Part shown: positions 35,582 through 47,494 of the stretch, one piece after another
How the letters are laid out: each line of letters opens with the position of its first letter
Numbering within the stretch: the stretch's first letter is position 1
NCBI GenBank assembly: GCA_020726505.1
Contig: JAHLEZ010000003.1
Span: forward strand, 3,100,001-3,164,000
Origin: Leptodontidium sp. MPI-SDFR-AT-0119
Taxonomy: Eukaryota > Ascomycota > Leotiomycetes > Helotiales > Leptodontidiaceae
Reading direction: 5' to 3'
Length of the DNA: 64,000 bases
Made by a program: the position numbers and the translations under genes
The notes under the pieces: generated by a model
Told to the model about the DNA's origin: nothing
The model's input: only the letters and a program-made list of their open reading frames with translations
Database searches by the model: none

Positions 35582-37475
35582 TTAGCATGCTCCTTCCTGC
35601 CACATCCGCACCCTGTTGACTGTCATCCCTCGTGTAGATCCTTCACCCCATGTGCTGAGCCAAGTCGCGTTCGCTTTCCAGAAATCCCCCATTGCGTTCT
35701 TACTGTCATCGAGCCATGGCTTGTCGCCAAGTTTATCCCTGAAACTCACGTTAGCATCTGGAATCTATCATGGGAATCTGAGAAAACTCACGGGAAGTAG
35801 CCATTAGTAGAGCCGACAGCGACATTGAGAATTAGGTAGAATGACTGATCGAATGGCGCGTTTGAGCCACCCTTCGCCCATGGATTATCAGGAGCCGTGC
35901 CGTTGATTGCAGTCTGACCAAATCCGCCATAATTCCAAAGATCGCCCATCGCTTTGAAATCGACGAAGAGTACTTGCTGCAGAGAAGTCAGAAATGTGCC
36001 AGTCATCCAGGATGGAAGGAACGAACTCGTAGTCTACCATCAAGCCAGAGGAAAAGATATTTCTCAGACCATTCCAAGCCGTATGTGTGAAAGTCTTCAG
36101 AGTACTTTATGCGCTTCGATCCCCACTCGCCTTTACTCTTGTCGACCATGTCGTTGTCATAGGATGTTCCCCAGTGTAGCGCGGACCCGATGATGTTGTT
36201 TCCCAGGCCGTAGGTTTCTGCGTCGTTTCCTCTGCTTTCGGCGATGTCGATCTCGCCGCTGCGAGGCCATTCTCCGTATGCTGAGTCTTGAGGCATCATC
36301 CTAACCACGTTAAGTTAGATGCAGGTCATTGAAGGAGTTGGTGGCTCTACGTACCAGATGGCAGGCCATAACCAGTCGCCTTTAGGCATCCGAGCAGACA
36401 CTTCAACGCGTCCATATCTTATAGTCTTCTTACCAGCAGTCGTAAGTCGAGCAGATCGGACAGGGTTAATGATTTGGTTCTTAGTCGAATTGCTGACGAC
36501 TGCGCAAGGACTGTACAGTTGGACATCTGAGCTCCGATGACCAACCGAGTTCGTGCAGGTTCCATCTGCGGTCAAGTTCACCGTATACCTAGTATACTTA
36601 GCATTATACCATGTGAGTATGATCATAGCTAGACATACCCATTGAGAAGTTGATCACCGGTTATATCCGTGCTCTGCAGCGTCAATGTTGGAACAATGTG
36701 TAACCCAGTTGCATCGACGTATGAATTCTTTGGATCATCAGTCGTCCAGTCGAAAGAACCGGTGCTACAATTTGTTGTCAGAGGAGCACATTGAATAATC
36801 AAGTGAGCCCGTACCCGAATCCATCAACTTGAATCTCGTGGCTCCATATATTCTCATCCAGCGTCGAAAAGTTGTCATCCATAACTAGGCAATACTACAG
36901 TTGTTAGAAATCTATGTTAGATGGCCAGGAGCACTTGGCATACTTCATGTTTTGGAACCTTCACGTATGCGTCGTACAGTAGATATCCTCCAATACCTAT
37001 CACGTCATGTTAGAAAATTCCCCAGTGATTAGGGAGGAAATATTCCGACTCACAGAAAGCCGTAAGCACAGCAGAGTAGAAAGTTATGGTATCCCAATTC
37101 AGCCCCCTCTTGCTTTTATCAAGCCATGGCTTCTCAAATCTATCAAACATTTAGCATGAAAACTACGGAAAGCTGGAGAATGACTTACTCTCCGTTGAGT
37201 CTTGAACTTTTGAAACGTCGTCGAGGTCGAGCTGTGCTTTGTTGGTCAAAATTTTAATACGACATGGAGCTATGGTAGGCAGCAGACTTACCGCCCATTG
37301 AAGAACCTGTTGGTGATGTTGGTGGCTCGGAAAGAATGGACATTGCGGGTGTCGAAAATGGATTATGACTTTGGTGGAGAGAGTTTGTCCTGGACCATCC
37401 TGGAGGCACAGAGCCTGATGCAGAACGTTTTACACCACTGCCCAGAAAGTCGGGGGTCGATTGCTGATTGTTCAT
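35582..37475 (-). CDS. GH16 family glucan hydrolase/transglycosylase, type II membrane protein
   Basis: Ten minus-strand exons (37475-37292, 37231-37189, 37139-37054, 36996-36944, 36894-36815, 36764-36639, 36588-36355, 36300-36027, 35976-35792, 35738-35582) join in phase to 473 residues. The N-terminal 90 residues are Ser/Pro-rich and basic, as in cytosolic tails. One membrane segment lies at about 93-112, and the GH16 domain follows to the end. The active site is GEIDIAE, giving nucleophile Glu285, Asp287 and acid/base Glu290. This layout recalls SKN1/KRE6-type wall proteins and beta-1,3-glucanase-like GH16 proteins, though it is shorter than KRE6. It probably acts on beta-glucan in the secretory path or at the cell surface. 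All key residues are intact. It is divergent from the glycosyltransferase gene 1.35 kb away. Confidence 0.92.
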
Positions 37476-38820
37476 GATGCTCTTCTGTGTGTATTCTTCT
37501 CAGCAGTTGGCGAGTATGAAAATTCAAAGCATGAGAGTATTCAAACTCAAAGCAGGTAAGGTATGTTGGGATAATGAAATTAGGAAAGATTTGTGGTTCA
37601 GTGGGACAAAGCGGCGAGTATGAAGGATTTGTGTTCAGACACGCACAGCAACTGGCGAGGAGGGAAGGTTATTCTAAAATTGGTTGATATTCTGGCTAAG
37701 TGATACAGCTAGCGATATCAACAAGTTTTCGATATATCGAAAGCTTTTCGCCGCTTCACATGCTGGGAAAGCAACGAACCTAGTGGTGTGACTGGATTGC
37801 TGCTATCGAAGCGCACAACGAATGCATGGTTTGAAAATAAGCTTGCCTGTCCATGTTTGTTTGATAGCCCCGTAGCCCCTCTATTGTTGTCCAGAGCAGA
37901 GCAGACAAGAAACGCCACAGCAGGTTCATTTGAGCTGGAGCTCGCTTGGTCTCATTGGTTGGGCTGGCGGGGACGGGTGGAAGCGGTCAGGGGCAAATTG
38001 GCGAGTTCGTGGGAAAGGGGGAAAAGTGTGGTGGGTGTGGGTTTTCGCTGGCGACTCCCGCGATTCCCATGATTCGTGTTACCGACGTCGGATGAATCCT
38101 CGCACGTTTTCTCTCGCACCCAATGTTTGGTGCTGGGGTCAACAGTCTGACGGCGGCTAGCTCTCCTAGTTGGCCTTAGTAGCGATTAGTAGCTGTGCTC
38201 CATACGGCCTAACGTAAGGACTAGACCCGCCAGGGGTAGAGTACAGGACCATAGCTAAACAGAGGCCCCCTGCAAGCTTATTGCGAATGGAGTCAATCTC
38301 AAGAAGACAACTTGTGAGCCCGGGTAAAAAGCCGAGCACCAAAAAGGACTCCAGAAAGGCGGCAGGTCAGGTCAGTTCTTTTGCTCCTCACTTGTTGACC
38401 CCGTCTTCTTTCTCTGAAAATACTCCGAAAGAGGCCGGACGTGCAGAGTATGCTGGCCATCAGTGCCTGGACTTCCGGTCATGGAGCTACCCATGTGTAT
38501 CTGCATCGCCAGCCTCCTTCTATCTTACTGTTATTGGAAATTCTTGAAAAATATTGGCTCTTTTCGTTATCTCCTCAGCCGCAACTTGGTCAGTATCAGA
38601 TTAGACCCAGTTGGGCCCTCATGTATGCCGCCCATAGGTTTTGGGCTGGCTTGGTGGGAGGTGCGGCAGTTGATGTATTATCCGCAAGCTCCTCGTGAAG
38701 TTATCTTAGTTGTCTTCTCTTTAAGTTCACTTCTCACTGTCTTTTTCGTGCGCAACTTCGGGTTCTAACGAAGTGCTTGATCTTGGTCACAGTTCATCCC
38801 TTTCAGTCACATAATACACC
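37476..38820. other. divergent promoter region between GH16 and GT2 genes
   Basis: 1.35 kb with no coding signal, lying between the start codons of two wall-related genes that point away from each other. Shared control is possible but no specific site was identified. Confidence 0.45.
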
Positions 38821-41800
38821 ATGACACAAGAAGACCGTCCCGTCATGGAGTTGGCACAGCTTCAACCATTCCAAAAGTCAGCCACACCAAAGACTTTCGA
38901 GACTCATAAGCCTCATCTCTCAGATACTCCGAGTACTGAGAGATCATGGCAACGAGACCGCCACACGTCGAGGCACACCGGGGACACCACACGTTCACGA
39001 CACGCTTCTTCGGATCTCAAACTCGAGCAGTACAATGATGTTGGTTATCGAAACGGGCGATCATCTACAAACCTTGGTCTATCACGTCGAGTCTCAGTGC
39101 TGTCGTACGGCGCAGGTTCGGAAGGAATAGATGCGGGCCAGGTAGGAACAACTTTCGCATCATCGAACTAGTAGTTCTAGTCACATAATACTAACGATGC
39201 CTCTCAGATGTCACAAGCCATATCACAACGTGCAGCTCTTCTCAGATGGTTCGATGCTCCAGATACAAAGTTTGCCGCCCAAGGACACTCACCAACATGC
39301 GTGGCTGTCAAGGGGACTGAGTCTGAATACACATTTGAGCCGGCAAATGTCAATCCAGCTCTGTCCAAATCCATCCTGGCACTGGATGAGTCGGCAGTCT
39401 TGACGATGTCCTCCCAGATCACTTCTGGTGTTATCGGAATGCTCACCCCACAACAAAAGTCTTTAGTAGTTGACCAGAACGGACATCGATTGCCGATTCT
39501 ACCATCGTTGGATGAAGTCACCTCTGCAATAAGCTACTCGGCAAGAGCTTGCATAGTCAGAAAGGAGCAACTTGTCCTCGTTTGGTCAGACTCGCCAGAG
39601 ACAATCTTGGATGTGAGCCATGATGTGGAAAAGCAGCTTCTCAACATTGTAAGTGTGATCCATGCATGCTATTCGTGCGGATTGCTGATCTGCTTCAAAT
39701 AGCTCTCCGGCAATGCAACATTCTCCACAGCGGTCACACCTCGGAATGGTTGGTCAAGAGCAACATCAATCTATTCCGCTGATGGAAAGCAAACGATGAG
39801 CGACATCTCCGAAACGGCTCCCGTCCGTGGCGCCTTGAACGAAAAGAGCGACGTTTACATCAAAGCTGCGGCACTGGAGGAGCGTACAGAGGAAGACGAG
39901 GATCTGGAAGCCGCTCTACCACCACGACCCATGGCAAGAGTCCACTCGATCAAGATCAGTCTCGCTATTATGCTGGTGATTCTGACTCAATTTCTTGGAG
40001 TCTCAAAGGTACACCTTTCGGAACGTCTATTCTAGTCACTTGCTAATGTTGAGATAGCTTGTCAACGAGTACAGTTGGGATGGTGGCTACTTGCGTTTTC
40101 TAATTGTGAGATGACCCAAATGACTTTTGGCCCGTTCTCCTACAACTCGCGCTAACTTTTGTTCCTCCAGATGCTGGCTATTCCGCCACTCACTGCCTTC
40201 TCTCTGGTAGGTCGCAATGAATTCCAACAGTTTGTCAGGGTATCAAACATGATGCTAACTATAATTAGTTCTTTTTCATCGTTCTCGTTGCAAGCGTCTT
40301 CCAGCTATTCTTGCCCCTTGGAAACTGCCTCAAGAATACCAAATATCATTCAGGTAAGTCTCGCGTATCTATTTTGTAATTCTGCTGACTGATTATCAGC
40401 TATTCGGCCAAAACATGGCAGACACAGAGACTACGAGCTCCCCCACATCACAATCCAAATGCCCGTCTACAAGGAAGGACTTCGAGGGTAATTAATCAGA
40501 CGTTATCCACCGAAAAGCCTGCTAATTTTGTCACAGTGTTATTGTCCCAACTATCATCAGTGTCATGGCTGCCATCCAACATTACGAAGAACAAGGCGGC
40601 ACTGCGTCGGTCTTCATTAACGACGACGGTATGCAAGCAATTGAACCAGAACTTGCCGAAGCACGTAAACAGTACTACTTCGAGAACGATATCGGATATA
40701 CTGCACGCCTACCAAACCACAAGTCGCAATCATCGAAACAAGGCCTCTTTAAAAGACTTTTTAGCAAGAAGAGCAATCCAGAAGCGGAACAAAAGTCCGA
40801 ACATGTGGATGACGGTCTCTCGCCTTCACAATCACTTGCAAACAAACTCAGTTTCATGCGAAAAGGAAAGTTCAAGAAGGCAAGCAATATGAACTATGGC
40901 CTTGCATTCTCCGCGCGTGTTGAGGAAGAGTTTGAACGCTTGACCAAGCTCACAATTGACACACGAGGTATTACCGAAGATGACTTGACGGTCGAAGACG
41001 ACGATGAGCTTTATCAACAAGCTCTTGATAACATGCTTGCTGCTGATGATGGAAAGACTTGTGAGCCACATTGTCTCCGTGATCTACGAGTTAACTAATA
41101 TCAATTAGGGGCGGCTGGAAATATTCGAATTGGAGAGCTCATCCTGATGTAAGTGAACCCATCAATCGTCCTCATGATCTGTACTTACTTTGACTAGCAT
41201 TGATTGTGATACTCAAGTCCCTGTCGACTGCCTTCTATACGGAGCTTTGGAGATGCACGAGAGTCCAGAAGTCGCAATTCTTCAACACGGCTCTGGTGTC
41301 ATGCAAGTCGTGCACAACACGTTTGAAAACGGAAGTAAGTGTTTGGTATTCCTCCTACACTGAGTCGCAAGCTTATACCCAACCAGTCTCTTACTTCACC
41401 AACATCGTCTATACAGCAATTAAGTACGGCGTTGGCACAGGCGATGTAGCACCGTTCGTCGGCCACAATGCATTTCTCCGCTGGAAATCCCTTCAGAGCA
41501 TCGCCTTCGTCGACCCTTCTGACGGCCAGACAAAATGGTGGTCGGATGCACACGTGTCTGAAGATTTCGATATCAGTCTCCGGTTGCAGATGCAAGGCAT
41601 GGTCGTCCGTCTTGCTACTTACCATGACGGAGGTTTCAAGGAAGGCGTCTCGCTTACTGTGTACGATGAACTGACTCGATGGGAGAAATATGCATATGGC
41701 TGCAACGAATTGGTCTTCAATCCTTTGTAAGTCCCCGCCTTTATCTCACAATACTTTAGTTAACCAATGGTATAGCTCGCAATGGGTCTTCAAGGGTCCT

Positions 41801-42551
41801 GTAACTGGTCTTTTCATGAAGTTCCTATTCAGCAATATTCCAGTTACTAGCAAAGTTACCATCATCGCATACATTTCAACTTGTGAGTGAAAACTAAAAA
41901 TTCCACTATGATTCTGTCTTCTAACATCCTCAGATTACGCCATAGGCTCGGGTATGCTGCTCGCAACAGTCAACTACATCGTCATTGGTCTCTTCCACGA
42001 TGATGTCGATCATGACTACCTTCCTTCATGGGGTATCTGGATCTCACTCGTCGTCGTCTTCAACGGTTTCGCTTCTGTAGCTTTCAGCATGTTGCGACAT
42101 CAGATGAAAGAAGCCACTTTCTGGCGCGCACTAGTAGAAGCTGTGAAGTGGCTGCCTTTCCTGATCCTCTTCTTCGGCGGCATCAGTCTCAATTGCGCGA
42201 AAGCCTTACTCTGCCACGCGTTGGGTATCAACATCGAGTGGGCATCGACAGCCAAAGAGATGGGCCCAACTGGTTTCTACATCGGCTTGGACAAGATGGT
42301 GCACAGTTTCAAGTACACTTGGGGAATTTGCATCTTCCTTTCTGGTGGTAAGTTATACCCTCAAGTTTGTTTTTTCCTCTGGGAAGATCCAACTAACTGT
42401 ACCGACAGTCATGATATATTTCGCTGTTGGCGCCCCGTGGGGCTGGACCATTGCTCCCGAACCACATTCTGACGCTACACTCGCCATTGTTCCGCTAGCA
42501 ATCCAGCTCGTCAGCGCCTTTTTCTTACCTTTGGGACTCGGAATGAACTGA
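38821..42551 (+). CDS. membrane glycosyltransferase family 2 protein
   Basis: Fourteen exons (38821-39141, 39208-39648, 39703-40008, 40058-40105, 40171-40206, 40269-40353, 40400-40487, 40537-41060, 41109-41148, 41198-41334, 41387-41726, 41776-41882, 41934-42347, 42409-42551) join in phase to 1009 residues. A long cytosolic N-terminus (about 1-345) is followed by membrane segments near 350-410. The GT2 core has IQMPVYKE (about 431-438), a DDG at 471-473, a DCD metal motif at 632-634, VGHNAFLRW (about 700-708), the SED acceptor motif at 733-735 and an LTRW near 758. Several C-terminal membrane segments follow. This is a processive-type GT2 like cellulose/hyaluronan/chitin synthases in layout. 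It may belong with the conserved fungal GT2 (ZtGT2/FgGT2) needed for surface growth in plant pathogens. The product sugar is unknown. A 110-residue basic insertion sits between the DDG and DCD motifs. Confidence 0.88.
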
Positions 42552-42961
42552 GCAGTATAAAATTAAAATAAAAAATTTGTTGAAGGCGTGGTAGTTTGGA
42601 ATTGGTGGTCAATTAATGCGTGGTGTCACTGGCGATAATTTACAGATTGGTTATATAGATTCTCTCGGAGATTAATGGAATGTAATTTTAATGCTATTAA
42701 GCATATGGGCGAAGCTTCCAGGGAGACCAAGACCACGTGTATCTGTGATCCAATATGTTAGCCTCAGAGTTTCTGATACTCTATGTGCTTGTTGACCGAT
42801 GTTCTGATTAGAGTCACTTCAAAAAGAGGTTTCAGTGTTACTTTTCTATTACGTAGCTTATACACGATCAAATTCATCAGGACCCTTATTCGAAAGCCAT
42901 TCCTGCACCTCAACATGCCATGAATTCTTTAAGACATAGCCTCCATAAACCTCTACTCCAA
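42552..42961. other. convergent intergenic region
   Basis: AT-rich 3' spacer between the glycosyltransferase gene and secreted-family copy 2. Nothing recognised. Confidence 0.45.
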
Positions 42962-44208
42962 TTAGTTCAACCCAAGAAATGTGATATAAGCTATATAGCA
43001 TGTCGTGGAGTTTGTGTTATCATTGACGGTAGCTATAGGCTGTGTTCTCTGCATTCTGAAGTCGTCTTTCTTATCAGGGCTGTCAAATCAACAGATTAGC
43101 TTAAAACGACCACACATACAAACAAAATCAAAGACCTGACTCACATTTCGGTGCACAAATCAGTCTCGCTAGTTTGTGCTTCGATTATAATATTCCTCCA
43201 TTCCACAATTCCAAAGTCCCATTTCCCTTCGCCTTGGACTTCGATGGATAAGAGTGCCTAGTCGTGTCAGTGAATGCTTCAGTGTGTCCGCAAGGAAGTA
43301 TTTGTCCTACCTTGACTAAGGGTGGCCATTTCTCCTCAGCTATTAAAGTGATTCTAGCTTGTAACTCGTGACATATAGGCAAAGGTAGTTATATACAGTA
43401 CTTCGTGTCGAAATGGCCGTCTGTGACTAGCCCCCCTCCAAGAGGAGAAACTCCGCCAACGTGTCCCAGTTTCCCGGGCTGTACCACCCAGTTCTGATAC
43501 CAGTCTTTTGTCTCTGGGTTCCACTGATATTTATTTGAAGCAGATCTCCGGGATATACTTGCGTAGTTCATTAGCCAGTTTTTCATGGGCACCAAACAAG
43601 GACTTACGTCGAGTTCTGTTGTCGACGAGATCCATAGCCGGACTGGTTATTTTATTAGTTGGAGTCACTGGAGGTCGATAGGAAGAACTTACGAGCAGCA
43701 CCAGTATGGGAAGAAATACCACTACCAAAACGAGTTAGCTTGAAGTCTTACGACGCCATTCGTCGAAGCTCTTGGGATAATCAGGTCAAGAATAGCCGGG
43801 GGTTTAGAGCTCATCCTAAATCTAGGTTTGCTCGTCGTTTATCAGGTGCAATCACCGCATTATCAGCCGTATTCTCTGTGGGTAAATCCAAGTTCGACAG
43901 CACGTTCTAGAGCAAGCAAGACACAGGTTCTGGCTCCAAGCCAGGCCACATTGAACGCAAGCCCTTGAACTGACTGAGGATCTGTATCGGGTGTCACAGC
44001 CGGGATGACAAGCGTGCTCTCAAACTGCGAGCTATTAGTGGATAGCCTAAAAAGTGCTCAGTGCGACCTCGACGCATTATTGTGGCCTCACCTTGGTGAT
44101 GGGAGCTTGGGTATGTATCTCGAGTCTGTAGAACGAGATTTTTGGCGGTGTGTCGGCCATGCGCAAGGAAAGAAGCATAGCCACTGCCAGTAAACGTACG
44201 GAAATCAT
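42962..44208 (-). pseudogene. secreted beta-sandwich-type protein, copy 2, frameshifted
   Basis: The minus strand holds the same blocks as the copies at 19756-21108 and 45648-46823. A start ATG at 44208 opens a hydrophobic leader. After an intron come FESTLVIP and a W-PGLEP...NVL block that needs a one-base shift and contains a TAG (about 43905). The next blocks are WYFFPYWCC, CCSPAMDLV, WNPETKDWYQNW, GGVSPLGGGLV, WDFGIVEWRNIIIEA and a final TTCYIAYITFLGLN with TAA at 42964-42962. Splice sites for the later exons are still in phase, so damage is concentrated in exon 2. Probably a recently dead gene. The AT-rich inverted-repeat element starts 46 bp upstream of its start codon and would lie in its promoter. 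Confidence 0.7.
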
Positions 44209-44253
44209 TTTGGCAGACGTGTGTGGAGTTTTAATTTATCGAGTACTGTTGTA

Positions 44254-44300
44254 AGAGTTGTGGCCATTGCTCCCGGCCCCCCTTAAGCGAGAACATCAAA
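44254..44300 (+). repeat. left inverted repeat of the AT-rich element
   Basis: 47 bp, exact reverse complement of 44997-45043, preceded by the target TA. Confidence 0.9.
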
Positions 44301-44996
44301 GGTTTAAAATTTTAGAATTTAATAAACCTTTAATGAAATTTTTTTAAATTAAGTTATCGTATAAAATAATAGTTAGTATTAGTTTTTATTTAATTAGATT
44401 TTAGTGTTTATAATTTAAACTTGAGAATTAAATAAACATATATGAGCATATAAAAGTGAATTAAACTACTATATTATATTATAATTATTTTAATTAAATA
44501 CTAATATTTTTGAGATTTTTATACCTCTATATTAATTTTGAAGTAAATATGTAATAAAAGCTCAAATTTGATATTATATTATAAATTTCTTATACTATTA
44601 TTAACTTGTGAAAATATACTAAAATTTCAAAATTTAATGTATTTCGCTTAAAAATTCTACATTTATGTATATTTAAAACTTTTATATTTATACAACAAAT
44701 GATTATTTTAAGCTCAAATTTAAGTATATATTAAAACTATACTTATTATCCTATATATTTGTTTTTAAAAGAAAAGATTATTAATTATCAATTTTAATAT
44801 TCGGTTTTAAATCAAATACATTTTTGAAATTTTAATACTTGTGTATAAAGTAGCAAATATTCAAACTCTTAGTTATAAACTTTATAAAATTAATTAAACT
44901 ATATTTAGGAATATGTAATTCTCTATTTATATCTTCAGTTTTAAGAAGAATTATTAAAGTTTAAAAAAGTTATAAAATTCTGAAGATAGAGGGTTT

Positions 44997-45043
44997 TTTG
45001 ATGTTCTCGCTTAAGGGGGGCCGGGAGCAATGGCCACAACTCT
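44997..45043 (-). repeat. right inverted repeat of the AT-rich element
   Basis: 47 bp, exact reverse complement of 44254-44300, followed by the target TA at 45044-45045. Confidence 0.9.
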
Positions 45044-45045
45044 TA

Positions 45046-45647
45046 CTTTCAACTGTAGCTGTGTTCGAGGTATGAAGAATATTTGAGCGTTTCTGAAGAG
45101 GGGTTGAGTTTACTTTGTAGCTCTAGAAAAATCTACAGTTATAGAAAAGTCAATAAAATAGTAGCGATATGTGATCTCAGTCAAATATTTGCATTCAATC
45201 ACAGAACTTAATTATTCAGGAGGTCTCAGGGGAAGTGGTTTGCCTTCCAAGTCATTCACGAGCGGACAGACTTAACACTTCCACAATCATGGGCGGAGAA
45301 CAATTCTTGCAAAATCGACGATTTCATTTCAGAGGAGATCTAAACTTTGCTATCGATATACTTAAACGCCTTGCGCCTCGCCACAATCCCACCACATACA
45401 TTGTCGGGTCTTTAGCAATGTTCCCAAGCAAATCGCGGGGTAATATTTACCCCGGTAAAAGGGGCTTAAGCGAGCAACCACTAAACACATTCACCCAACA
45501 ACGGATCCTGACAATCATTCTCAACGCCTACCCAACAGGAAAACCCAAGGTCTTTCGGGAAACACCATTTTCGTCAACGAAAATTTTTGCGGCAGGCACC
45601 ATGTTTGAGCGTGTTTTACAAGTAATTTCCTCTAGCGTTTTCAAACT
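45046..45647. other. intergenic between AT-rich element and copy 3
   Basis: A 138-codon open frame on the plus strand (45235-45651) runs into the 3' end of copy 3 and has no domain that I know. I regard it as chance. A short palindrome (GGGGTAA...TTACCCC, about 45437-45453) is followed by GGGGCTTAAGCGAG, which partly matches the inner end of the element's inverted repeat. It may be a relic of a related insertion. Confidence 0.4.
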
Positions 45648-46823
45648 CTAGACATCGCTGCTCTTCCCAAGAAAGGTAAAGCTGGCGAAGTAACAAGTCG
45701 TAGTATTTCTGTCTGGATCAACAGTAGCAACGGGATCAGATCTAGTCCATTTGAATTGACCATTACCGTCTGGTCTGTTGAATTATGAGCCAATGACCTT
45801 AATCTCCTACCGTAAATCCGAAAGGAGGGGGGAAAATACCCCATTACTTACAGTTTAGTCCACCATTCAGTGCTGTTTGTCTCAGCTTCAACGATGATAT
45901 TCTTCCATTTGACTACGCCAAAATCCCCTGAGGCTGGGGCTGGTGGTTTAATTGCGAGAATTGCCTGCGACTATTAGTATCCCAATGCAAGGAGAGAAGC
46001 GCAGGGCGTACCTAATCCATTGGCGGTTGACCACGAGTAACTGTAAGACTGTTAATGTTTAATCTTGGGGCTCTGGAATGATAAAGAGTTTGGAGATCTG
46101 CCCATGATATCATACCATACGTCTTGTTGAAACCTCCATTCGTCGTGATGCCTCCTCCGTTTGGGTGTACTCCGCTCACATTGCCAGCTGGACCGGGCTT
46201 GATAAGCCAGTTATCGAAGTATTCGGCGGATTGTGGATTCCCTAGATGGAAACTCAAAAGGTTAGATTTGGACTTGAGAATATGTGAGAGTGAAATGAGG
46301 TGCGTTCTAAACAAAAGGAAATATATGAGACCCGAGGAAAAAGCGCTCATATGCTCTTACACTGAAATAGCGACGTCACAGAGTCATCTGGATATACTAT
46401 TCTTCATTTTTAGTATCTGTTCCTTGATGCATCATTTGGCAGGTATATCTGAGCACTTACGCCTTGCTCGGATAGTCGCTAGGTCTTGGCTTGGTCTAGA
46501 TAGAGAGTCAATGACATTTTGAAGGACCCTAGGGAGGTCTGCTGATTGTAATCCAGCCCATACAGATCGCAGTGCTTGTCCCGATGACACATTGCGAGCT
46601 GGAGAGACAGCAGGAACAATTATAGTACTCTCAAACTATTGCTGTGTCAGAAGGTGGTCCGTATAATGTGCCTTGGGTATGCGCCTACCCTTGTAATGTG
46701 GCCCGGAGTATTGATCCAGATCGCGTTGAAAGATCCCACACTCATCACCGCTTGGGGTAGAGAAACAGCAGGTTGAAAGATGAAAGTCAAAAGCACACTG
46801 AGTAGCATGGCAAAGAGATGCAT
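45648..46823 (-). pseudogene. secreted beta-sandwich-type protein, copy 3, one in-frame stop
   Basis: Six minus-strand exons (46823-46689, 46635-46461, 46241-46116, 46070-46012, 45964-45852, 45774-45648) join in phase to 245 codons. The first 22 residues are a signal peptide. Shared family blocks are FESTIIVP, VWAGLQ...VLQNVI, NPQSAEYFDNWLIKPGPAG, a GGGITTNGG run, FGVVKWKNIIVEAE and TTTCYFASFTFLG. The only break is TAG at 46014-46012, the last codon of exon 4, directly before the GTACGC donor. CAG to TAG would explain it. An upstream weak donor (GTTACT) could skip it in phase at the cost of about a dozen conserved residues, so a functional variant is not excluded. Function unknown. Confidence 0.65.
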
Positions 46824-47494
46824 TGCTGAGGACTGTGGCTGACCTGAAGACTGTTTGTGGGAGTAATTCAATAAAAGCTGGTGACTGTGGAGTAAGACAG
46901 ATGTTTCAAGTTTAGGTATTTTACAAAAAGAGCAACATGAGATTTCTGAATGAAAGCTCTATGGAGTTGCTAGACCACATTAACAGAAAGAGAACCATAG
47001 ACTTGATTCACAGACTTCCACAAAAAAGACCCCCTAGAAATTTCGTTGATTCCCGATAGGTCGGATTTTACATGACTGTTGTCTTGGTCATTGCGTTCAT
47101 GGGTAAAAAATGAAAAGATTCATTCTAAATCGAGTGAGTCAAAAGCGTACTGAATCAACGTTTCTTACACTCATCTTTGTTTGACACGAAACTTCCCAGA
47201 TTATGGCTCCGACATTGCCACGTATTGGTGTAGACACACCCTTCACACCTCCGAATCGTGGTGGGCAATGATGTAAATGCGCCCATAGCTTCTCCACAGA
47301 CATCATGAGTGGACAACATTGCTCATGCTCACTTGACACTTGTCGAAGTGAGTGCTTCAAGATATCTATAAAATGAGTTCCCCTGGCGCCACCATGTACT
47401 GCTTCCAGTCAAGTCGAACCAAAGATTTTTCGGTCTCTTTCCATTCAGTAGAATTCTGCTCCAACCTTGACACACACACAACCTAATCGCAGCT
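46824..47494. other. divergent spacer
   Basis: No coding signal. A TATA-like CTATAAAA at 47366-47373 lies about 120 bp upstream of the next plus-strand start codon. Confidence 0.45.
47366..47373 (+). promoter_or_regulatory. TATA-like box
   Basis: CTATAAAA, followed by a CA-rich leader and the ATG at 47495. Position and sequence fit a core promoter; no other support. Confidence 0.35.

Larger units (their letters stand above)
44254..45043. mobile_element. 790 bp AT-rich inverted-repeat element with TA ends (MITE-like)
   Basis: Perfect 47 bp inverted repeats (44254-44300 and 44997-45043) are flanked on both sides by TA (44252-44253 and 45044-45045), as expected from TA-targeting Tc1/mariner or similar transposons. 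The ends are GC-rich (they include a run of six C followed by TTAAGCGAG) while the 696 bp interior is almost only A and T and has no open frame. It is therefore non-autonomous. Its ends do not match those of the 3.5 kb element. It lies between two damaged paralogous genes, immediately upstream of copy 2. Confidence 0.9.

Noticed and set aside
45235..45651. Open frame of 138 codons on the plus strand beside the AT-rich element
   Set aside because: No domain, no splice support, and it overlaps the 3' end of secreted-family copy 3. Frames of this length occur by chance elsewhere in the window.
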